Shown: positions 6,367 through 6,939 of the stretch, in pieces
Position numbering within the stretch: position 1 is the first letter of the stretch
Layout of the letters: every line of letters begins with the position of its first letter
Assembly: GCA_003153055.1 (NCBI GenBank)
Contig: PMBV01000025.1
Span: forward strand, 1-6,939
Reading direction: 5' to 3'
DNA: 6,939 nt
DNA from: Myxococcales bacterium
GTDB taxonomy: Bacteria > Myxococcota > Myxococcia > Myxococcales > Myxococcaceae
Made by a program: the position numbers and the translations under genes
The notes under the pieces: generated by a model
Seen by the model: only the letters and a program-made list of their open reading frames with translations
What the model was told of the DNA's origin: nothing
Database searches by the model: none

Positions 6367-6372
6367 CCCCTC
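6367..6372 (-). promoter_or_regulatory. Ribosome binding site that sets the PKS start
   Basis: On the - strand this reads GAGGGG, seven bases before the ATG at 6359. The alternative internal ATG at 6317 has CCTCCTC upstream, the opposite of a Shine-Dalgarno, so this site favours the longer 365-residue protein. Confidence 0.55.
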
Positions 6373-6449
6373 GTCTGGTGAGTGCCGGAGCGGGCCAAGG
6401 AGAGAAAACCCACCGCACCGGGCCGCTTTCGGCCAAACTCCGGGGCTTC

Positions 6450-6457
6450 AAGGAGGG
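6450..6457 (+). promoter_or_regulatory. Strong ribosome binding site of the phosphorylase gene
   Basis: AAGGAGGG lies five bases before the ATG at 6463. It is nearly perfect and fixes that start; it is by far the strongest Shine-Dalgarno in the window. Confidence 0.8.
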
Positions 6458-6462
6458 TGCTC

Positions 6463-6939
6463 ATGACGACGCAGCCCACGCCTCGGCCTGCCCGTGTCTC
6501 CGTTGACGACGTTCGGCTGGGCAACGACCCCGAGTCCATTCGGAAAGACTTCGCCCAGAAGCTCTTCTTCATGCAGGCCAAGTTCCCCACGGTGGCCACG
6601 CTCCAGGACTACTACTTCGCCCTGGCCTACCTGGTGCGCGACCGGCTGCTGCAGCGCTACGTGCAGAGCGCCTCGACGTACCTGAATCGAGAGAGCCGCA
6701 CCGTGGCGTACCTGTCGGCCGAGTACTTGATGGGCCCGCAGCTCGCCAACGCCATTCAGTCGCTGGGCATCACCGACTCGGTGCGCGAGGCGATGCGCCG
6801 GCTCGATCTCGACCTCGACGTCCTCATCACCCAAGAAGAGGAGCCCGGCCTGGGGAACGGCGGCCTCGGTCGGCTGGCGGCCTGCTTCATGGACTCGCTG
6901 GCCACCCTCGAGTTCCCCGCCATCGGTTACGGCATCCGC
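6463..6939 (+). CDS. glgP: Glycogen/maltodextrin phosphorylase, N-terminal part (cut by window end)
   Basis: 159 residues are visible, from the ATG behind a strong ribosome site, with no stop before the window ends; full family members are about 800-850 residues. The segment YLSAEYLMGPQLANAIQSLG (positions 82-101) and the block EEPGLGNGGLGRLAACFMDS (125-144), followed by LATLEFPAIGYGIR, are the characteristic N-terminal blocks of GT35 alpha-glucan phosphorylases, where the GNGGLGRLAACF stretch helps form the active site. The enzyme releases glucose 1-phosphate from glycogen or maltodextrin with phosphate, using pyridoxal phosphate bound by a lysine in the C-terminal half, which is not visible here. 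It is divergent from the lipid operon, and no functional link is evident. Whether it prefers glycogen (GlgP) or maltodextrin (MalP) cannot be told from this part. Confidence 0.93.
   Translation, partial: MTTQPTPRPARVSVDDVRLGNDPESIRKDFAQKLFFMQAKFPTVATLQDYYFALAYLVRDRLLQRYVQSASTYLNRESRTVAYLSAEYLMGPQLANAIQSLGITDSVREAMRRLDLDLDVLITQEEEPGLGNGGLGRLAACFMDSLATLEFPAIGYGIR

Larger units (their letters stand above)
6360..6462. promoter_or_regulatory. Divergent promoter region between lipid operon and glycogen phosphorylase
   Basis: This 103-bp gap separates two divergently read genes and must hold any promoter lying directly in front of the six-gene operon and of the phosphorylase gene. No convincing -35/-10 pair or sigma-54 site is visible by eye. 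The one local structure is a perfect inverted repeat, GGCCG-CTTT-CGGCC at 6421-6434, with a 5-bp stem and 4-base loop, which could be an operator or an mRNA hairpin in the phosphorylase leader. Promoter function is inferred from gene layout only. Confidence 0.5.

Noticed and set aside
6383..6398. Sigma-54-like element on the - strand (TTGGCCCGCTCCGGCA)
   Set aside because: The GG-to-GC spacing is one base short of the -24/-12 rule and the TTGC half is missing.
5710..6506. Several frames antisense or out of frame with the PKS gene
   Set aside because: They are compositional shadows without domains; the PKS frame has the full catalytic triad.
6360..6599. Longer PKS start at 6599
   Set aside because: It would run through the divergent intergenic region and into the phosphorylase gene, and the added sequence has no type III PKS similarity. 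The ATG at 6359 has a ribosome site.
1..6939. CRISPR arrays, tRNA/rRNA genes, insertion sequences
   Set aside because: No regularly spaced repeats, no tRNA-like cloverleaf, no rRNA sequence and no transposase or terminal inverted repeats were seen by eye.

Overview
The DNA is GC-rich, with strong G/C preference at third codon positions. Together with a polymorphic RHS toxin and a lipid-type secondary-metabolite operon, this suggests a delta-proteobacterial predator such as a myxobacterium (Myxococcota, perhaps Cystobacterineae). That taxonomic placement is inference from style and gene content; no rRNA or marker gene fixes it.

Left part (1-1259, + strand): the C-terminal end of an RHS-repeat protein. 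It has the PxxxxDPxGL self-cleavage motif, a hydrophobic pre-toxin region and a PD-(D/E)XK nuclease-like tip. A small gene overlaps it by 4 bases and is most likely the cognate immunity protein (DUF6572-like). GC content falls to about 50 % in the immunity gene, as expected for an exchangeable toxin/immunity cassette.

Middle (1307-6359, - strand): a six-gene, tightly packed operon read right to left. In order it encodes a type III polyketide synthase, an integral-membrane isoprenylcysteine-methyltransferase-like O-methyltransferase, a stand-alone acyl carrier protein, a fatty-acyl-AMP ligase, an FAD-dependent oxidoreductase and a small charged protein. Neighbouring genes overlap by 4-7 bases or are separated by 2-14 bases. 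The likely logic is that the ligase adenylates a fatty acid and loads it on the carrier protein. The type III synthase then extends this starter with malonyl-CoA to an alkylresorcinol or alkylpyrone, which the methyltransferase and flavoprotein tailor. PKS, ICMT-like enzyme and flavoprotein match the set of the Streptomyces griseus srsABC phenolic-lipid operon. The dedicated FAAL and ACP are the unusual addition and the most interesting point in the window.

Right part (6360-6939): a 103-bp divergent intergenic region, then the start of a glycogen/maltodextrin phosphorylase gene on the + strand, cut by the window end. Its link to the lipid operon is probably only positional.

Long open frames antisense to the operon genes are shadows caused by high GC content and are not annotated.
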